Notes: generated from the sequence alone by a model not told the origin. A stretch of DNA of 64,000 nucleotides from Frigidibacter sp. (GCF_030695035.1 NZ_JAUYTT010000012.1:186001-250000); one strand, 5' to 3'; shown: positions 9,251 through 19,221, counted from the stretch's first letter. Program-made: numbers and translations.

Positions 9251-10093
9251 TTACAGCCACGCGCCCTTGACCACCTGCCGATAGACCCCGGACAGCCAGC
9301 TGTCACCCTTGGCTTCCATGCTCAGCCCGCGGCCGGTCAGCAGCTTGTAGCTGTCCTGATACCATTCGGTGGACTGGAAGTTGTGCCCAAGGATCGCACC
9401 CGCGGTCTGCGCCTCATCGGTCAGCCCCAGCGAGAGGTAGGATTCGACCAGCCGGTGCAGCGCCTCGGGCGTGTGGGTGGTGGTCTGGAACTGCTCGACC
9501 ACCACGCGGAAGCGGTTGATCGCCGCCGTGTAATGCCCGCGCTTGAGGTAGTAGCGGCCGATTTCCATTTCCTTGCCGGCCAGATGGTCGAAGGCGAGGT
9601 CGAATTTCAGCATCGCCGAACGCGCATATTCGCTGTCGGGATATTGCTCGATCACCACGCGCAGCGCCTGCAGGGCCTGGAAGGTCAGGCCCTGATCGCG
9701 GCCGACATCGTCGATCTGGTCGTAATAGGACAGGGCCAGCAGATACTGCGCATAGGCGGCATCCTCTTCGGCCGGGTAGAAGTCGATATAGCGCTGTGCG
9801 GCCGCGCGGCTGTTTTCATAGTCGCGGTCGGAGTGGAAGGCGAAGGCCTGCATGATCAGCGCGCGCTTGGCCCATTCGGAATAGGGATAAAGCCGCTCCA
9901 CCTCGGAGAACAGCCGCGCGGCCTCTTCAGGCTCGCCGTTTGTCTCAAGTTCGAATTCGGCTTTCTGGTAGATCTGCTCGGCAGTGAGGTCCTCGATCGG
10001 GACTTCCCTCTGCCGGCCACCGCCACATGCTGCCAAGGTCGCTGCAAGCACAAGGCCCGCCGCAAGTTTTGCCGCTCTCCGCCCGCGCGCCAT
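9251..10093 (-). CDS. bamD: Outer membrane protein assembly factor BamD
   Basis: BamD is the essential lipoprotein of the BAM complex that helps BamA insert beta-barrel proteins. The product begins MARGRRAAKLAAG and has a lipoprotein signal with lipobox LAAC; this is followed by TPR-like repeats (for example AEQIYQKAEFELETNG and EAARLFSEVERLYPYSEWA) over some 240 residues. An in-frame GTG at 10118-10120 would add nine residues; the ATG at 10093 gives a more typical signal peptide. It sits between lpxC and recN, linking envelope genes. Confidence 0.93.
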   Translation of the reverse strand: MARGRRAAKLAAGLVLAATLAACGGGRQREVPIEDLTAEQIYQKAEFELETNGEPEEAARLFSEVERLYPYSEWAKRALIMQAFAFHSDRDYENSRAAAQRYIDFYPAEEDAAYAQYLLALSYYDQIDDVGRDQGLTFQALQALRVVIEQYPDSEYARSAMLKFDLAFDHLAGKEMEIGRYYLKRGHYTAAINRFRVVVEQFQTTTHTPEALHRLVESYLSLGLTDEAQTAGAILGHNFQSTEWYQDSYKLLTGRGLSMEAKGDSWLSGVYRQVVKGAWL

Positions 10094-10253
10094 GACCTGC
10101 CTATCCCGTTCCTGCTTCACGTTATCTCAGCCTTTGCGGCCTGTTCCCGCGGCCCCTGCCCGGTGCCCCACGCACCCGGTGGTGCCGGTTCCGCACCGTC
10201 CTAGCACAGAAAAATCCGGGGCGCAAAACGCCTTTCGTGCCTGTGATGCAGGG

Positions 10254-11177
10254 TCAGGCGAAGGCGGGGAGGTCGTCCATCGACAGGCCGGCGCCCGGCA
10301 GGAACGACTCGGCCTCGCGGCCCAGTTCGACCATGCAGAAGGCGTCGGGACGGCGGAACAGCTCGCGCAGCAGCCGGTTGGTCAGCGCATGACCGGCACG
10401 GTGGCCCACATAGCTGCCAAGGATCGGGCCGCCCGCCAGCGCCAGATCGCCAAGCGCGTCCAGCATCTTGTGGCGCACGGGCTCATCGGCGTGGCGCAGA
10501 CCACCGGGCGAGAGCACCCGATCGCCATCGACGACGACGGCATTGTCGAAGGTGCCGCCAAGGGCGAGGCCGTTGGCTTGCATGGTTTCCACATCGGCGC
10601 GGCGGCAGAAGGTGCGGCTGTCCGACAGCTCGCGCACGAAGGCGCCGTTGGCCAGCGTCAACTGCTTGGTCTGCCGGCCGATGGCGCGGTCGGTGAAGTC
10701 GATGTCAAAGCGCATGTCCAGCGCGTCGCCGCCCGGCTCCAGCCGCGCCACAGCCTCGCCGTCGCGCACCTCCACGGGGGCAAGGATGCGCAGGGCGCGG
10801 ACGGGCACGTCCAGCTCGCGCAGGCCGCGGGCCATGATCGCCGAGACGAAGGGCGCGGCTGAGCCATCGAGGATCGGCACTTCCGGCCCGTCGATCTCGA
10901 TCAGCGCGTTGTGGATGCCGGTGCCGGCCAACGCCGCCATGATGTGCTCGATGGTTGAGACGGTGGTGCCGGCGCGGTTGGCGATGAGGGTGCAGAGGCG
11001 CGAGGCAACGACGGCATCCCAGCGGGCCGGGATCAGCGGGTCGAGCCGGTCGATATCGGTGCGGCGGAACCAGATCCCGTAATTTGCCGAGGCGGGGTGG
11101 ATCGTCATGCGGACCGGCGCGCCGGAGTGAAGGCCGACGCCCTGGAAGGTCACTGCGGAACGGATCGTTGTCTGCAC
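10254..11177 (-). CDS. lpxC: UDP-3-O-acyl-N-acetylglucosamine deacetylase LpxC
   Basis: LpxC is the zinc deacetylase that commits UDP-acyl-GlcNAc to lipid A synthesis. The 307-residue protein shows the duplicated fold with a zinc His in TVSTIEHIMAALAGTGIHNA (about residue 78), and the HKMLDALGDLALAG block and GHRAGHALTN (about 265) with the catalytic His. The start codon is GTG, with an AGAGGTAAGAG stretch upstream. It lies downstream of ftsZ in the usual alphaproteobacterial position; a terminator separates them, so it probably also has its own promoter in 11178-11380. Confidence 0.96.
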   Translation of the reverse strand: MQTTIRSAVTFQGVGLHSGAPVRMTIHPASANYGIWFRRTDIDRLDPLIPARWDAVVASRLCTLIANRAGTTVSTIEHIMAALAGTGIHNALIEIDGPEVPILDGSAAPFVSAIMARGLRELDVPVRALRILAPVEVRDGEAVARLEPGGDALDMRFDIDFTDRAIGRQTKQLTLANGAFVRELSDSRTFCRRADVETMQANGLALGGTFDNAVVVDGDRVLSPGGLRHADEPVRHKMLDALGDLALAGGPILGSYVGHRAGHALTNRLLRELFRRPDAFCMVELGREAESFLPGAGLSMDDLPAFA

Positions 11178-11305
11178 GGCTCTTACCTCTGGTCTGGCGC
11201 GTGGGGTTGGCCCCGTCGCGGGCTGCGCAGTCCTTGGGTCGGAGTGACTGCGGCAAGACTGGAGTTAGGACGGGGCCGGCGTCAGCACAATTCACTGTTT
11301 GCAAC

Positions 11306-11320
11306 GTAATGAAATATTAA
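11306..11320. promoter_or_regulatory. CtrA-box-like motif upstream of lpxC
   Basis: On the minus strand the sequence reads TTAA-N7-TTAC, one base away from the CtrA consensus TTAA-N7-TTAA. It lies in the AT-rich core of the 258-bp ftsZ-lpxC gap, about 130 bp upstream of the lpxC start. One degenerate match is weak evidence. Confidence 0.3.
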
Positions 11321-11379
11321 CGAACAGTTTGGGCGGCAATCTGCCCGGGGTCGCGCCGCAGCGCGGCAAGTATCTGATT

Positions 11380-11409
11380 AAAAATGGAAAAGGCCGGATT
11401 GCTCCGGCC
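11380..11409 (-). terminator. Rho-independent terminator of ftsZ
   Basis: On the minus strand GGCCGGA-gcaa-TCCGGCC (11409 to 11392) is followed by TTTTCCATTTTT. It begins 26 bp after the ftsZ stop and ends the cluster transcript before lpxC, at least in part. Confidence 0.85.
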
Positions 11410-11435
11410 CTCTCATTACAGAATCTGTGATCGCC

Positions 11436-13124
11436 TCAGTTCGCCTGGCGGCGCAGGAAGGCGGGAATCTCGATGCGGTCGTGATCGGGATCGGCATCCT
11501 GCTCGTCATCATAGGCCGAGGTGACGGGCGGCTGGTGGCGCATCGCAGGGGCCGTACGCTCTGCCTGTTCGGCCGGCGCGCCGGTCATCCGGTTGATCAG
11601 CGAGTTGATCCCGAAGCGCGGCTTGTCGGCCTGCGGCGCCGGCTGGGGCGCGTGCTGCGGGGCCTGCGCGCGAGGCTGCGGAGCGGGGGCGCGCTGCACC
11701 GGAGCGCGCGGGGCGGTGCCGCCGCCAGCGGGGGCCTTCTGCACAGCAGCCTGCAGGCGGGCCAGCGCTTCGGGCGAGGGTGTGCCGGGCGAGCGCGGAC
11801 GCGGAGCGACAAAGGCCGAGGCGTCATCATCGACATAGACATCGCGCATGGTCTGCTGCGGCGCGGGCTGCGGACGGTAGGCCGGGGCCGGCATCTCGTC
11901 TTCGGCCAGCTGCTCGGTCAGCTCTTCCTCGAAGGTCTTCGGGGCGAAGCCGTGGAAGCTCTCCTGCGGGTCATGCTGTTCGACCGGGCGGGCCTGCTGC
12001 GAGGCGGGCTGCTGCGCGGCCACCGGCTGATGGGCAGGCTGCGGGGCCGGTTGCGGCGCGCGCTGCTGCGGGGCCGGCTGGGGTGCGGGCTGATGCTGCT
12101 GCGGCTGCAGGGGCTTGGCCATCCCGCGGCGCGGCACCGGAACCTCGGCGGCCTGCGGCGCGGCATCGATGCCGGTCGCCACGACCGACACGCGCATGGT
12201 GCCTTCCATGTCGGGATCGAGGGTGGAGCCGACGATGATGTTCGCGTCCGGGTCCACTTCCTCGCGGATGCGGTTCGCGGCCTCGTCGAGTTCGAACAGG
12301 GTCAGGTCATAGCCGCCGGTGATGTTGATCAGCACGCCCTTGGCGCCGCGGAGCGAGATTTCGTCCAGCAGCGGGTTGGCGATGGCCTTCTCGGCCGCCT
12401 GAACGGCGCGGTCTTCGCCGCTGGCATCGCCGGTGCCCATCATCGCCTTGCCCATCTCGTCCATCACCGAACGGACGTCGGCGAAGTCGAGGTTGATCAG
12501 GCCCGGGCGGACCATCAGGTCGGAAATGCCCTTCACGCCCTGGTACAGCACGTCATCGGCCATCGCAAAGGCTTCGGTGAAGGTGGTCTTTTCATTCGCC
12601 AGCCGGAACAGGTTCTGGTTGGGGATGATGATGAGGGTGTCGACGACCTTCTGCAGCGCCTCGACGCCGGCCTCGGCCTGACGCATCCGCTTGGAGCCTT
12701 CGAACTGGAACGGCTTGGTCACGACGCCAACCGTCAGCACACCGAGCTCTCGCGCCGCTTGCGCGATGATCGGGGCCGCGCCGGTGCCGGTGCCGCCGCC
12801 CATGCCTGCGGTGATGAAGCACATATGCGCGCCGGCCAGATGATCGACGATCTGCTCGATCGATTCCTCGGCCGCCGCGGCGCCGACCGTCGGGCGCGCA
12901 CCGGCGCCCAGACCCTCGGTCACCTTCATGCCGATCTGGATGCGGGCTGCGGCGCGGCTTTGCTGCAGCGCCTGCGCGTCGGTGTTCGCAACGACGAACT
13001 CTACCCCCTCCAGCTGCTTGTCGATCATGTTGTTCACGGCGTTGCCGCCTGCACCACCGACACCAAAGACCGTGATCCGCGGCTTCAGCTCTTCGTGATC
13101 GCTCATCATCAGGTTCAATGTCAT
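11436..13124 (-). CDS. ftsZ: Cell division protein FtsZ
   Basis: FtsZ is the tubulin-like GTPase that forms the division ring. The product (562 residues) has the GTP-binding core with [10 protein letters not shown] (about 21-30), NTDAQAL, the tubulin signature GMGGGTGTG (about 107-115) and [18 protein letters not shown] closing the core near residue 320. A roughly 220-residue linker rich in Gln, Pro and Ala follows, long as in Rhodobacter. The conserved C-terminal peptide [12 protein letters not shown] binds FtsA. It follows ftsA after a 197-bp gap containing its own candidate promoter. Confidence 0.98.
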   Translation of the reverse strand: MTLNLMMSDHEELKPRITVFGVGGAGGNAVNNMIDKQLEGVEFVVANTDAQALQQSRAAARIQIGMKVTEGLGAGARPTVGAAAAEESIEQIVDHLAGAHMCFITAGMGGGTGTGAAPIIAQAARELGVLTVGVVTKPFQFEGSKRMRQAEAGVEALQKVVDTLIIIPNQNLFRLANEKTTFTEAFAMADDVLYQGVKGISDLMVRPGLINLDFADVRSVMDEMGKAMMGTGDASGEDRAVQAAEKAIANPLLDEISLRGAKGVLINITGGYDLTLFELDEAANRIREEVDPDANIIVGSTLDPDMEGTMRVSVVATGIDAAPQAAEVPVPRRGMAKPLQPQQHQPAPQPAPQQRAPQPAPQPAHQPVAAQQPASQQARPVEQHDPQESFHGFAPKTFEEELTEQLAEDEMPAPAYRPQPAPQQTMRDVYVDDDASAFVAPRPRSPGTPSPEALARLQAAVQKAPAGGGTAPRAPVQRAPAPQPRAQAPQHAPQPAPQADKPRFGINSLINRMTGAPAEQAERTAPAMRHQPPVTSAYDDEQDADPDHDRIEIPAFLRRQAN

Positions 13125-13163
13125 CGGTCTGGTCCGCCTGTCTTGTTCTGCCCGACCTCTGCC

Positions 13164-13199
13164 GCCGATTTAACCCCGACGTCCGGCCGATTTACCCCG
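13164..13199. promoter_or_regulatory. Tandem 14-15 bp direct repeats in the ftsZ leader
   Basis: GCCGATTTAACCCCG (13164-13178) and GCCGATTTACCCCG (13186-13199) are 22 bp apart start to start, about two helical turns, between the predicted ftsZ promoter and the start codon. The first contains TTAACC, a CtrA half-site. They could bind a repressor dimer or act in the mRNA leader. Confidence 0.45.
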
Positions 13200-13207
13200 C
13201 ACTGGTT

Positions 13208-13237
13208 GATTCTAGCGCTCCTTGGCCAGAACGTCAC
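13208..13237 (-). promoter_or_regulatory. Candidate ftsZ promoter with a GANTC methylation site in the -10
   Basis: On the minus strand GTGACG (13237-13232) is followed by a 17-bp spacer and TAGAAT (13214-13209), five of six matches to the -10 consensus. The -10 overlaps GAATC (13212-13208), a CcrM recognition site. The predicted transcript would start near 13202, giving a leader of about 78 nt. In Caulobacter, ftsZ responds to GANTC methylation and GcrA; transfer of that model here is inference. Confidence 0.5.
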
Positions 13238-13321
13238 GGAAAAAACAAAAAAGCACCGCAAAATATAGCACGCGCCGGGGCGCCCCCAGCGGTATTTCGC
13301 CGAAGACGCTGTATCTAGCTG

Positions 13322-14653
13322 TTACCAGTTGTCGCGGAACCACTTCACCGCCCGCTTGAGCGATCGCGCCGGGTAGCGTTCGGCCGGGATCTCGAAGTCC
13401 CACCATTCATCCTGCGGATGCGCTGCAAACAGGCACAGGCCTACGGAGGAGGCGAAGGCCGCCCCCGTCGCCGCCTGCGGCAGGCCCTGCACGCGCAGCG
13501 GCCGGCCAAGGCGGACGTTCTGGCCGAGGATCCGCGCCGCCAGCCCGTCAAGCCCGGGGATCTGGCTGGCGCCGCCGGTCAGCACGATCTGCTGGCTGGG
13601 AAGGCTGTCGAAGCCTGCCGCATCCAGACGGGCGCGCACCTCTTCCAGGATCTCTTCGACCCGCGGGCGCATGATGCCGATCAGCTCGGCGCGGCTGACC
13701 TTGCGGCGGTCGCGCTCCCAATCGCCACTGTCGCCGCCGATCTCGATCATCTCGCGGTCATCCATGCCGGTGGCCATCACCCCGCCATAGAAGGTCTTGA
13801 TGCGCTCGGCCGTGGCCATCGGCACCTGCAGACCCTTGGCGATGTCCGAGGTGACGTGATCGCCGCCCATGCGGACGCTATCGGCATAGATCATGTGCTT
13901 CTTGATGAAGATCGACAGGCCGGTCGCGCCGCCGCCCATGTCGATGCAGGCCGCGCCAAGTTCCTGCTCATCTTCCACAAGGCTGGCGATCCCGGCGACA
14001 TAGGCCGACGAGGCCAGCCCCGCCAGTTCCAGATCGCAGCGTTTGATGCAGTAGAGGAGGTTCTGCAGCGCGGTGGTTTCCACCGTCAGCAGGTGCATGT
14101 CGCAGGCCAGCCGATGCCCGTTCTGCCCGCGCGGATCGGCGAGGCCAGAGCGGTGGTCCAGCGCGAAATTCACCGGCTGCGCGTGCAGCACCTCACGCTC
14201 GGACCCATAGTCGGGCACGTCGCAGGCGGCCAGAACGCGGGCGACGTCCTGTTCGGTCACCTGTTCGGCGGCAATCTCGATATCGCCGGCAAGGCCATAG
14301 CTTTTCGGGCGGGCGCCCGACAGGCAGGCGATGACGTGGTCGACACGGACATTCGCCATCTTCTGCGCGGCCTGAACCGCGGTGCGGATCGCGCGTTCGG
14401 TTTCCTGCATCGCGTCGATCTCGCCAAAGCGCACCCCGCGCGAGCGGGTGGTGGCGGCGCCGATCACCCGGAACGAGGATTGCCCGGCCATCGAGCCAAG
14501 CCCGTCCTCGCGGAACCGTTCCGGCCCGTCAAAGCGCAGCACCAGGCAGGCGATCTTCGAGGTGCCGACGTCGAGGATGGCGATCACGCCCCGCTGCATG
14601 GCGGCGCGGCGCATGTTCCGCATGGCCCGTTGCGACTGGTAGAGATCCGTCAT
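13322..14653 (-). CDS. ftsA: Cell division protein FtsA
   Basis: FtsA is the actin-like ATPase that tethers FtsZ to the membrane. The product is 443 residues from MTDLYQSQRAMRN. Visible parts are the phosphate-1 segment AILDVGTSKIACLVLRF (about 24-40), the SHS2 domain in the first third, the ATP-site segment AACIDMGGGATGLSIF (about 225-240), and the C-terminal VLTGGASQIPGLDGL. It ends in a basic amphipathic tail, RSLKRAVKWFRDNW, the likely membrane anchor. The frame is open further upstream, but 14653 matches the family start and lies 34 bp after ftsQ. Confidence 0.97.
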   Translation of the reverse strand: MTDLYQSQRAMRNMRRAAMQRGVIAILDVGTSKIACLVLRFDGPERFREDGLGSMAGQSSFRVIGAATTRSRGVRFGEIDAMQETERAIRTAVQAAQKMANVRVDHVIACLSGARPKSYGLAGDIEIAAEQVTEQDVARVLAACDVPDYGSEREVLHAQPVNFALDHRSGLADPRGQNGHRLACDMHLLTVETTALQNLLYCIKRCDLELAGLASSAYVAGIASLVEDEQELGAACIDMGGGATGLSIFIKKHMIYADSVRMGGDHVTSDIAKGLQVPMATAERIKTFYGGVMATGMDDREMIEIGGDSGDWERDRRKVSRAELIGIMRPRVEEILEEVRARLDAAGFDSLPSQQIVLTGGASQIPGLDGLAARILGQNVRLGRPLRVQGLPQAATGAAFASSVGLCLFAAHPQDEWWDFEIPAERYPARSLKRAVKWFRDNW

Positions 14654-14687
14654 TGTTCTGCCCTCATGACCTTGCCATCCACCTGCA

Positions 14688-15584
14688 TCAGTTGCCCGCC
14701 AGTTCGCCCGCCACGCGGGTTGCCGGCTTGAGGTCTTCGCCCCTGAGCCGGGCCAGCGCGTCGCCCGCAAGACGCAGCGTCGGGCGCTGCATGTTGCGCA
14801 TGTCCACCACCGTCAGGTCGCGTTCGAGAATGTCTTCGGCCTGGTCGAGCGCGATGACCCGCTCCAGCGCCGCCACCGGCTCGTCCTCGGGCAGCTGGAT
14901 GCGCTGCTCGCGGTCCAGCACCAGATCCCACCGCCGCTCACCCATGCGCACGAGGCCGCGGATGCGCCCGGCGATCGGCCCGGCGGCTGCCATCAGCGCC
15001 AGCGCCTCTGGCACGGCCTTGTCGGCACCGTCGCCCGCGACCAGCGCCAGATCGGGGCGCGCGTCGCGCACCGTCAGCCCGGCGATGCGGTGGCCGGTTT
15101 CATCAAGCAGGAACAGCCCTTGCGCGGACCGCCAGACCATCGCGGGGTCGCGTTCCGTGACGTCGACCTGCAAGATGCCGCCAGCGCGGATGCGCAGGTC
15201 GGCCGATTTCACCGCGTCGATGGTCTCGATCTGGGCCCGCATCGCCTCAAGGTCGAGCGAGAAGGACGAGACCGGGAATTCCACCACCACCAGATTGCGG
15301 ATCGCGGCGGCAAGGGGTTCCGAGGCGCCATCGACGGCCATCAACGTGACCATGAACTCGGGGCGCTCCTGCACCGACTTGGTCATCGCCGCGACCTTGT
15401 CGCCAAGCGCAGCGCGGCGGGTATCGTCGGAGAGGTACAGGCCAAAGCCCATCGTCACCACGAAGGCCGGCACCCCCACCCGCAGCAGCGCGCGGAACAC
15501 CGGGGTCAGCCACAGCCGGTGCATCCGGTAGGCGGCCCGGCTGGGGGCAGGATCGCGGCGCAGCGGCGCGGTTACCTGTTGCAC
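14688..15584 (-). CDS. ftsQ: Cell division protein FtsQ
   Basis: FtsQ is a bitopic divisome protein connecting FtsA/ZipA-stage assembly with FtsL/FtsB. The 298-residue product has a basic N-terminus, a transmembrane helix (about residues 29-50, [19 protein letters not shown]), a POTRA domain beginning near [12 protein letters not shown] (about 76) and a beta domain to about 280. Its first codons overlap the end of ddl by 13 bp, and ftsA follows after 34 bp. Confidence 0.93.
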   Translation of the reverse strand: MQQVTAPLRRDPAPSRAAYRMHRLWLTPVFRALLRVGVPAFVVTMGFGLYLSDDTRRAALGDKVAAMTKSVQERPEFMVTLMAVDGASEPLAAAIRNLVVVEFPVSSFSLDLEAMRAQIETIDAVKSADLRIRAGGILQVDVTERDPAMVWRSAQGLFLLDETGHRIAGLTVRDARPDLALVAGDGADKAVPEALALMAAAGPIAGRIRGLVRMGERRWDLVLDREQRIQLPEDEPVAALERVIALDQAEDILERDLTVVDMRNMQRPTLRLAGDALARLRGEDLKPATRVAGELAGN

Positions 15585-16504
15585 GAGGCATCCTCCACAA
15601 TCCAGCGGCAGAGCGCGGGGAAATCGAAGCCCTCATGCTGTGCCTGTTCGGGCGCGAGCGAGGTCGGGGTCATCCCCGGCTGGGTGTTGGTCTCCAAGAG
15701 CACGAGGCCCGCGAGGCCCCGCTCCGGATCCCACCGCAGATCGGTGCGCGACAGGCCCCGGCAGCCAAGCGCGCGGTGGGCGCGCAGGGCATAATCGAGG
15801 CAGGCATCGGTGATGTCATCGGGCAGATCGGCCGGCAGGATATGGCTGGACCCGCCCGGCGCGTATTTCGCGTGATAGTCGTACCAGCCCGAGGTCACGA
15901 TCTCTGTCACACACAGCGCGCGGTCGCCAAGCACGGAGCAGGTCAACTCGCGCCCCGGGGCGTAGGTCTCGACCATAACTGTCTCGGGCATCTCGGCGGA
16001 CAGCTGCGGCGGGCCATTGGCATCGGCATGGACGATGTAGATCCCGACCGAGGAGCCTTCGTTGTTGGGCTTCACCACATAGGGGGCGGGCAGCACATGG
16101 GCGGCCATCACCTCGGCCTTGCTGGCCAGCACGCTGTCCACCACCGGCAGCCCGGCGGCGCGGAAGGCGGCCTTGGCGCGGGTCTTGTCCATCGCCATCG
16201 AGGAGGCGAGCACGCCCGAATGGGTATAGGGCAGGCCCAGCCATTCCAGCATCCCCTGCACGCAGCCATCTTCGCCCCAGCGGCCATGCAGGGCGTTGAA
16301 CACCACATCGGGGGCGATTTCGGTCAGCCGTGCGCAGAGGTCGCGGCCGGCATCAAGCTCGACCACCTCAAATCCTGCCACCCGCAGTGCGGTTGCGCAT
16401 TCACGCCCCGTGGACAGGGACACCTCGCGCTCGGCCGAGGGTCCGCCCATCAGTACCGCCACCTTGGGGGTTGTCCTGCTCGACACACCCGCCACGTTCG
16501 CCAT
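15572..16504 (-). CDS. ddl: D-alanine--D-alanine ligase
   Basis: Ddl makes the D-Ala-D-Ala dipeptide for MurF. The 310-residue ATP-grasp protein shows [18 protein letters not shown] near the N-terminus, [33 protein letters not shown] and the magnesium-binding [15 protein letters not shown] (about 281-295). The ATG at 16504 sits only four bases after a strong hairpin (16509-16526); in-frame GTG codons at residues 4 and 7 are alternative starts. It lies in the division cluster between murB and ftsQ. Confidence 0.95.
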   Translation of the reverse strand: MANVAGVSSRTTPKVAVLMGGPSAEREVSLSTGRECATALRVAGFEVVELDAGRDLCARLTEIAPDVVFNALHGRWGEDGCVQGMLEWLGLPYTHSGVLASSMAMDKTRAKAAFRAAGLPVVDSVLASKAEVMAAHVLPAPYVVKPNNEGSSVGIYIVHADANGPPQLSAEMPETVMVETYAPGRELTCSVLGDRALCVTEIVTSGWYDYHAKYAPGGSSHILPADLPDDITDACLDYALRAHRALGCRGLSRTDLRWDPERGLAGLVLLETNTQPGMTPTSLAPEQAQHEGFDFPALCRWIVEDASCNR

Positions 16505-16508
16505 TTCC

Positions 16509-16526
16509 GGGGTCTTTGGCGACCCC
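16509..16526 (-). promoter_or_regulatory. Hairpin abutting the ddl start codon
   Basis: On the minus strand GGGGTC-gccaaa-GACCCC is followed by GGAA and then the ddl ATG. The stem would occupy the place where a ribosome binding site should be. No T-tract follows, so it is not an ordinary terminator. It may limit ddl translation or suggest a slightly later GTG start. Confidence 0.45.
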
Positions 16527-16582
16527 TTGATATTATTCGTTTTTATTCGACACGGCCCTTGCCTGGATGCCGCGCCCCAGCG

Positions 16583-17509
16583 TTACGGTTCCCCGATACG
16601 CATGATTTCCCACTGTAGCGAAATTCCCGAGTGCTGCAAAACCTTTTTGCGCACCTCTTCGCCAAGCCCCTCCAGATCGGCCGCCGTGGCCCCCCCGGCA
16701 TTGATCAGGAAATTGGGATGCTTTTCCGACATCTGCGCCCCGCCAAGCCGCGCGCCGCGCAGACCCGCCTCGTCGATCACCTTCCAGGCCTTGAGGTCGT
16801 GGACGTCATCGGCCCGCCCGGTCGAGGAGAACCCGGCGGGGTTGCGGAAGGTCGATCCGGCGCTGCGGTCCTTCACCGGCTGGCTGGCATCGCGGCGGGC
16901 GAGTTGTTCATCCATCCGCGCGGCCAGCGCTGCCGGGTCACCGGCGGGCGCGGCAAAGGTCGCCTCCACCAGCACCCAACCGTCCGGCAGATGCGACTGG
17001 CGGTAGCCGAAGCTCAGGTCTTCCGGGGTCAGCGTCACCGCCTCGCCGCTGCGGGTGATGGCGCGGGCCGAGATCAGGTGATCGGCGGTATAGCTGCCAT
17101 AGCAGCCGGCGTTCATCCGCACCGCGCCGCCGATGCTGCCGGGGATGGTGCGTAGGAAGGTCAGGTCGAGCCCCGCCTCTGCCGCGCGGCGCGCGACATG
17201 GGCATCGAGCGCGGCGGCCCCCGCCGTCACCTGCCCGTCCTGCACGGTGATCGTGTTGAAGCCGCGGCCGAGCCGGATCACCACGGCGCGCAGCCCGCCA
17301 TCGCGCACGATCAGGTTCGACCCCACGCCCATCGGGAAGACCGGCACCGCGGGGCCAAGCGCCGCCAGAAACTGCGCCAGATCCTCGGCATCCGCGGGCT
17401 GGAACAGCCAGTCGGCGGGCCCCCCGACGCGCAGCCAGGTGAGGTCGGCGAGGCTGCGGTTCGGCGTCAGCGTGCCGCGGCAGGGGATGTCATCGGGGAA
17501 GGCAGGCAT
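16583..17509 (-). CDS. murB: UDP-N-acetylmuramate dehydrogenase MurB
   Basis: MurB reduces UDP-GlcNAc-enolpyruvate to UDP-MurNAc using FAD and NADPH. The 308-residue product has [13 protein letters not shown] at the start of the FAD domain, [30 protein letters not shown], and the catalytic-serine block [10 protein letters not shown] (about residue 225), with [19 protein letters not shown] near the end. The length fits the type I/II alphaproteobacterial enzymes. It lies between DUF2484 and ddl. Confidence 0.96.
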   Translation of the reverse strand: MPAFPDDIPCRGTLTPNRSLADLTWLRVGGPADWLFQPADAEDLAQFLAALGPAVPVFPMGVGSNLIVRDGGLRAVVIRLGRGFNTITVQDGQVTAGAAALDAHVARRAAEAGLDLTFLRTIPGSIGGAVRMNAGCYGSYTADHLISARAITRSGEAVTLTPEDLSFGYRQSHLPDGWVLVEATFAAPAGDPAALAARMDEQLARRDASQPVKDRSAGSTFRNPAGFSSTGRADDVHDLKAWKVIDEAGLRGARLGGAQMSEKHPNFLINAGGATAADLEGLGEEVRKKVLQHSGISLQWEIMRIGEP

Positions 17510-17518
17510 GGGGCAGGC

Positions 17519-17803
17519 TCACTCGGCAGGACCAGACAGGCCCTTGTTGCCCCGCCCCTGCCCCGGATGCAACAGCGCCCGCCACAGGATCAGCGGCGGC
17601 CAGCGCAACATGATCGCCCCGGCAGCCAGCAGGATCAGGCCCCAGACCGGACCGGCCTGCCAGGTGACATAGCCAAGGATCGGAACCCCGAGCGGCACCA
17701 GCGCGTAGCCCGCCGCGCGGCGCCAGCGATCCGCTACCAGCAGCGGCAGGTTCGCGGCCAGCACCCAGATCAGCACCAGCCCAAGGCAGGTGGCAACCTC
17801 CAT
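17519..17803 (-). CDS. DUF2484 family small membrane protein
   Basis: The 94-residue product has about three hydrophobic segments ([49 protein letters not shown]). As I recall, DUF2484 proteins occupy exactly this place between murC and murB in Rhodobacteraceae. The function is unknown; co-transcription suggests an envelope or division role. It overlaps the murC stop by 1 bp and lies 9 bp from murB. Confidence 0.8.
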   Translation of the reverse strand: MEVATCLGLVLIWVLAANLPLLVADRWRRAAGYALVPLGVPILGYVTWQAGPVWGLILLAAGAIMLRWPPLILWRALLHPGQGRGNKGLSGPAE

Positions 17804-19221
17804 CAGGCCGCCCCCGCAAGCCGCGCCGGCAGCGCGTTGGCCCAGGCCGAGATGTTGCCGGCGCCGAGGCAGACGACGATATCGCCCGGCCGCGCCTGCT
17901 CGCGCACCAGTCGTTCCAGATCCTCCTCGGACAGGATGGCGCGGGCATGGCGGTGGCCGTGGGCGATCAGGCCGGCCACAAGGTCATCGCGGCTCGCGCC
18001 CGGGATCGGCTCTTCGCCCGCGGCATAGACCTCGGCGATGGCAACCACATCGGCGTCGTTGAAGCAGGTGCAGAAATCCTCGAACAGCGCGTGCAGGCGC
18101 GTGTAGCGATGCGGCTGATGCACCGCGATCACCCGCGCGCCGGGGTTGGATCCAACCGCCTGCCGCGCCGCCCGCAGCACGGCCGCAATCTCGACCGGGT
18201 GGTGGCCGTAATCGTCGATGATGGTGACGCCGCCGAGGACTTCCCCCACCTTGGTGAAGCGCCGGTTGACACCGCCAAAGGCCGCCAGCGCCTCGCGGAT
18301 TTCGTCCTTCTTGATGCCCAGATGCCGCGCCACAGCCACAGCCGCCAGCGCGTTCGACACGTTATGATCCCCGGGCATCGGCAGGCTGCAACCCTCGATC
18401 ACCTGATCCTCGTTCTGCAGCGCGATGTCGAAATGCGCCACGCCAGCCTCGTAGCGCAGGTTCACCGCCCGCACATCGGCCTGCGCGTTGAAGCCGAAGG
18501 TCACGATCCGCCGGTCGGCCACGCGCCCGACCAGCGCCTGAACCTCGGGATGGTCGGTGCAGCACACGGCAAGGCCATAGAACGGGATGTTGGTGACGAA
18601 ATCGTAGAAGCCTTTGCGCAGCGCGTCGAAGCTGCCCCAATGCTCCATATGCTCGGGGTCGATATTGGTGACGATGGCGATGGTTGCGGGCAGGCGGTTG
18701 AAGGACCCGTCGCTCTCATCCGCCTCGACCACCATCCACTCGCCCGCCCCGGCCCGCGCGTTGGAGCCATAGGCGTGGATCACACCGCCGTTGATGACGG
18801 TCGGGTCCATCCCGCCCTTGTCCAGCAGCGCCGCGACCATCGTCGTGGTCGTGGTCTTGCCATGCGTTCCGGCGATGGCGATGTTCGACCGCAGGCGCAT
18901 CAGTTCGGCCAGCATCTCGGCCCGGCGCACGACGGGAAGCTTGCGCAGCCGCGCCTCGACCAGTTCGGGGTTATCGGGGCGGATCGCGGAGGAGACGACC
19001 ACCACCGCAGCATCCGCCACATTCTCGCGCTGTTGCCCCTCGAAGAAGGTAGCGCCAAGGCCCACCAGACGTTCGGTGATCTTGCTGGCCTTCAGGTCCG
19101 AACCCTGCACCCGGTAGCCCAGAGTCATGAGCACCTCGGCAATGCCCGACATGCCGATGCCGCCGATCCCGACAAAGTGGATCGGCCCGAGTTCTCCGGG
19201 AAGTTTGGTGGCAGCGTTCAT
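17803..19221 (-). CDS. murC: UDP-N-acetylmuramate--L-alanine ligase MurC
   Basis: MurC adds L-Ala to UDP-MurNAc. The product is 472 residues from [20 protein letters not shown]. Visible motifs are the N-terminal Rossmann segment [17 protein letters not shown], the ATP-binding loop [18 protein letters not shown] (about 110-127), [18 protein letters not shown] and the C-terminal [10 protein letters not shown]. The start at 19221 overlaps the murG stop (ATGA), typical of coupled translation; the frame is open further upstream, but that part lies inside murG. Confidence 0.97.
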   Translation of the reverse strand: MNAATKLPGELGPIHFVGIGGIGMSGIAEVLMTLGYRVQGSDLKASKITERLVGLGATFFEGQQRENVADAAVVVVSSAIRPDNPELVEARLRKLPVVRRAEMLAELMRLRSNIAIAGTHGKTTTTTMVAALLDKGGMDPTVINGGVIHAYGSNARAGAGEWMVVEADESDGSFNRLPATIAIVTNIDPEHMEHWGSFDALRKGFYDFVTNIPFYGLAVCCTDHPEVQALVGRVADRRIVTFGFNAQADVRAVNLRYEAGVAHFDIALQNEDQVIEGCSLPMPGDHNVSNALAAVAVARHLGIKKDEIREALAAFGGVNRRFTKVGEVLGGVTIIDDYGHHPVEIAAVLRAARQAVGSNPGARVIAVHQPHRYTRLHALFEDFCTCFNDADVVAIAEVYAAGEEPIPGASRDDLVAGLIAHGHRHARAILSEEDLERLVREQARPGDIVVCLGAGNISAWANALPARLAGAA

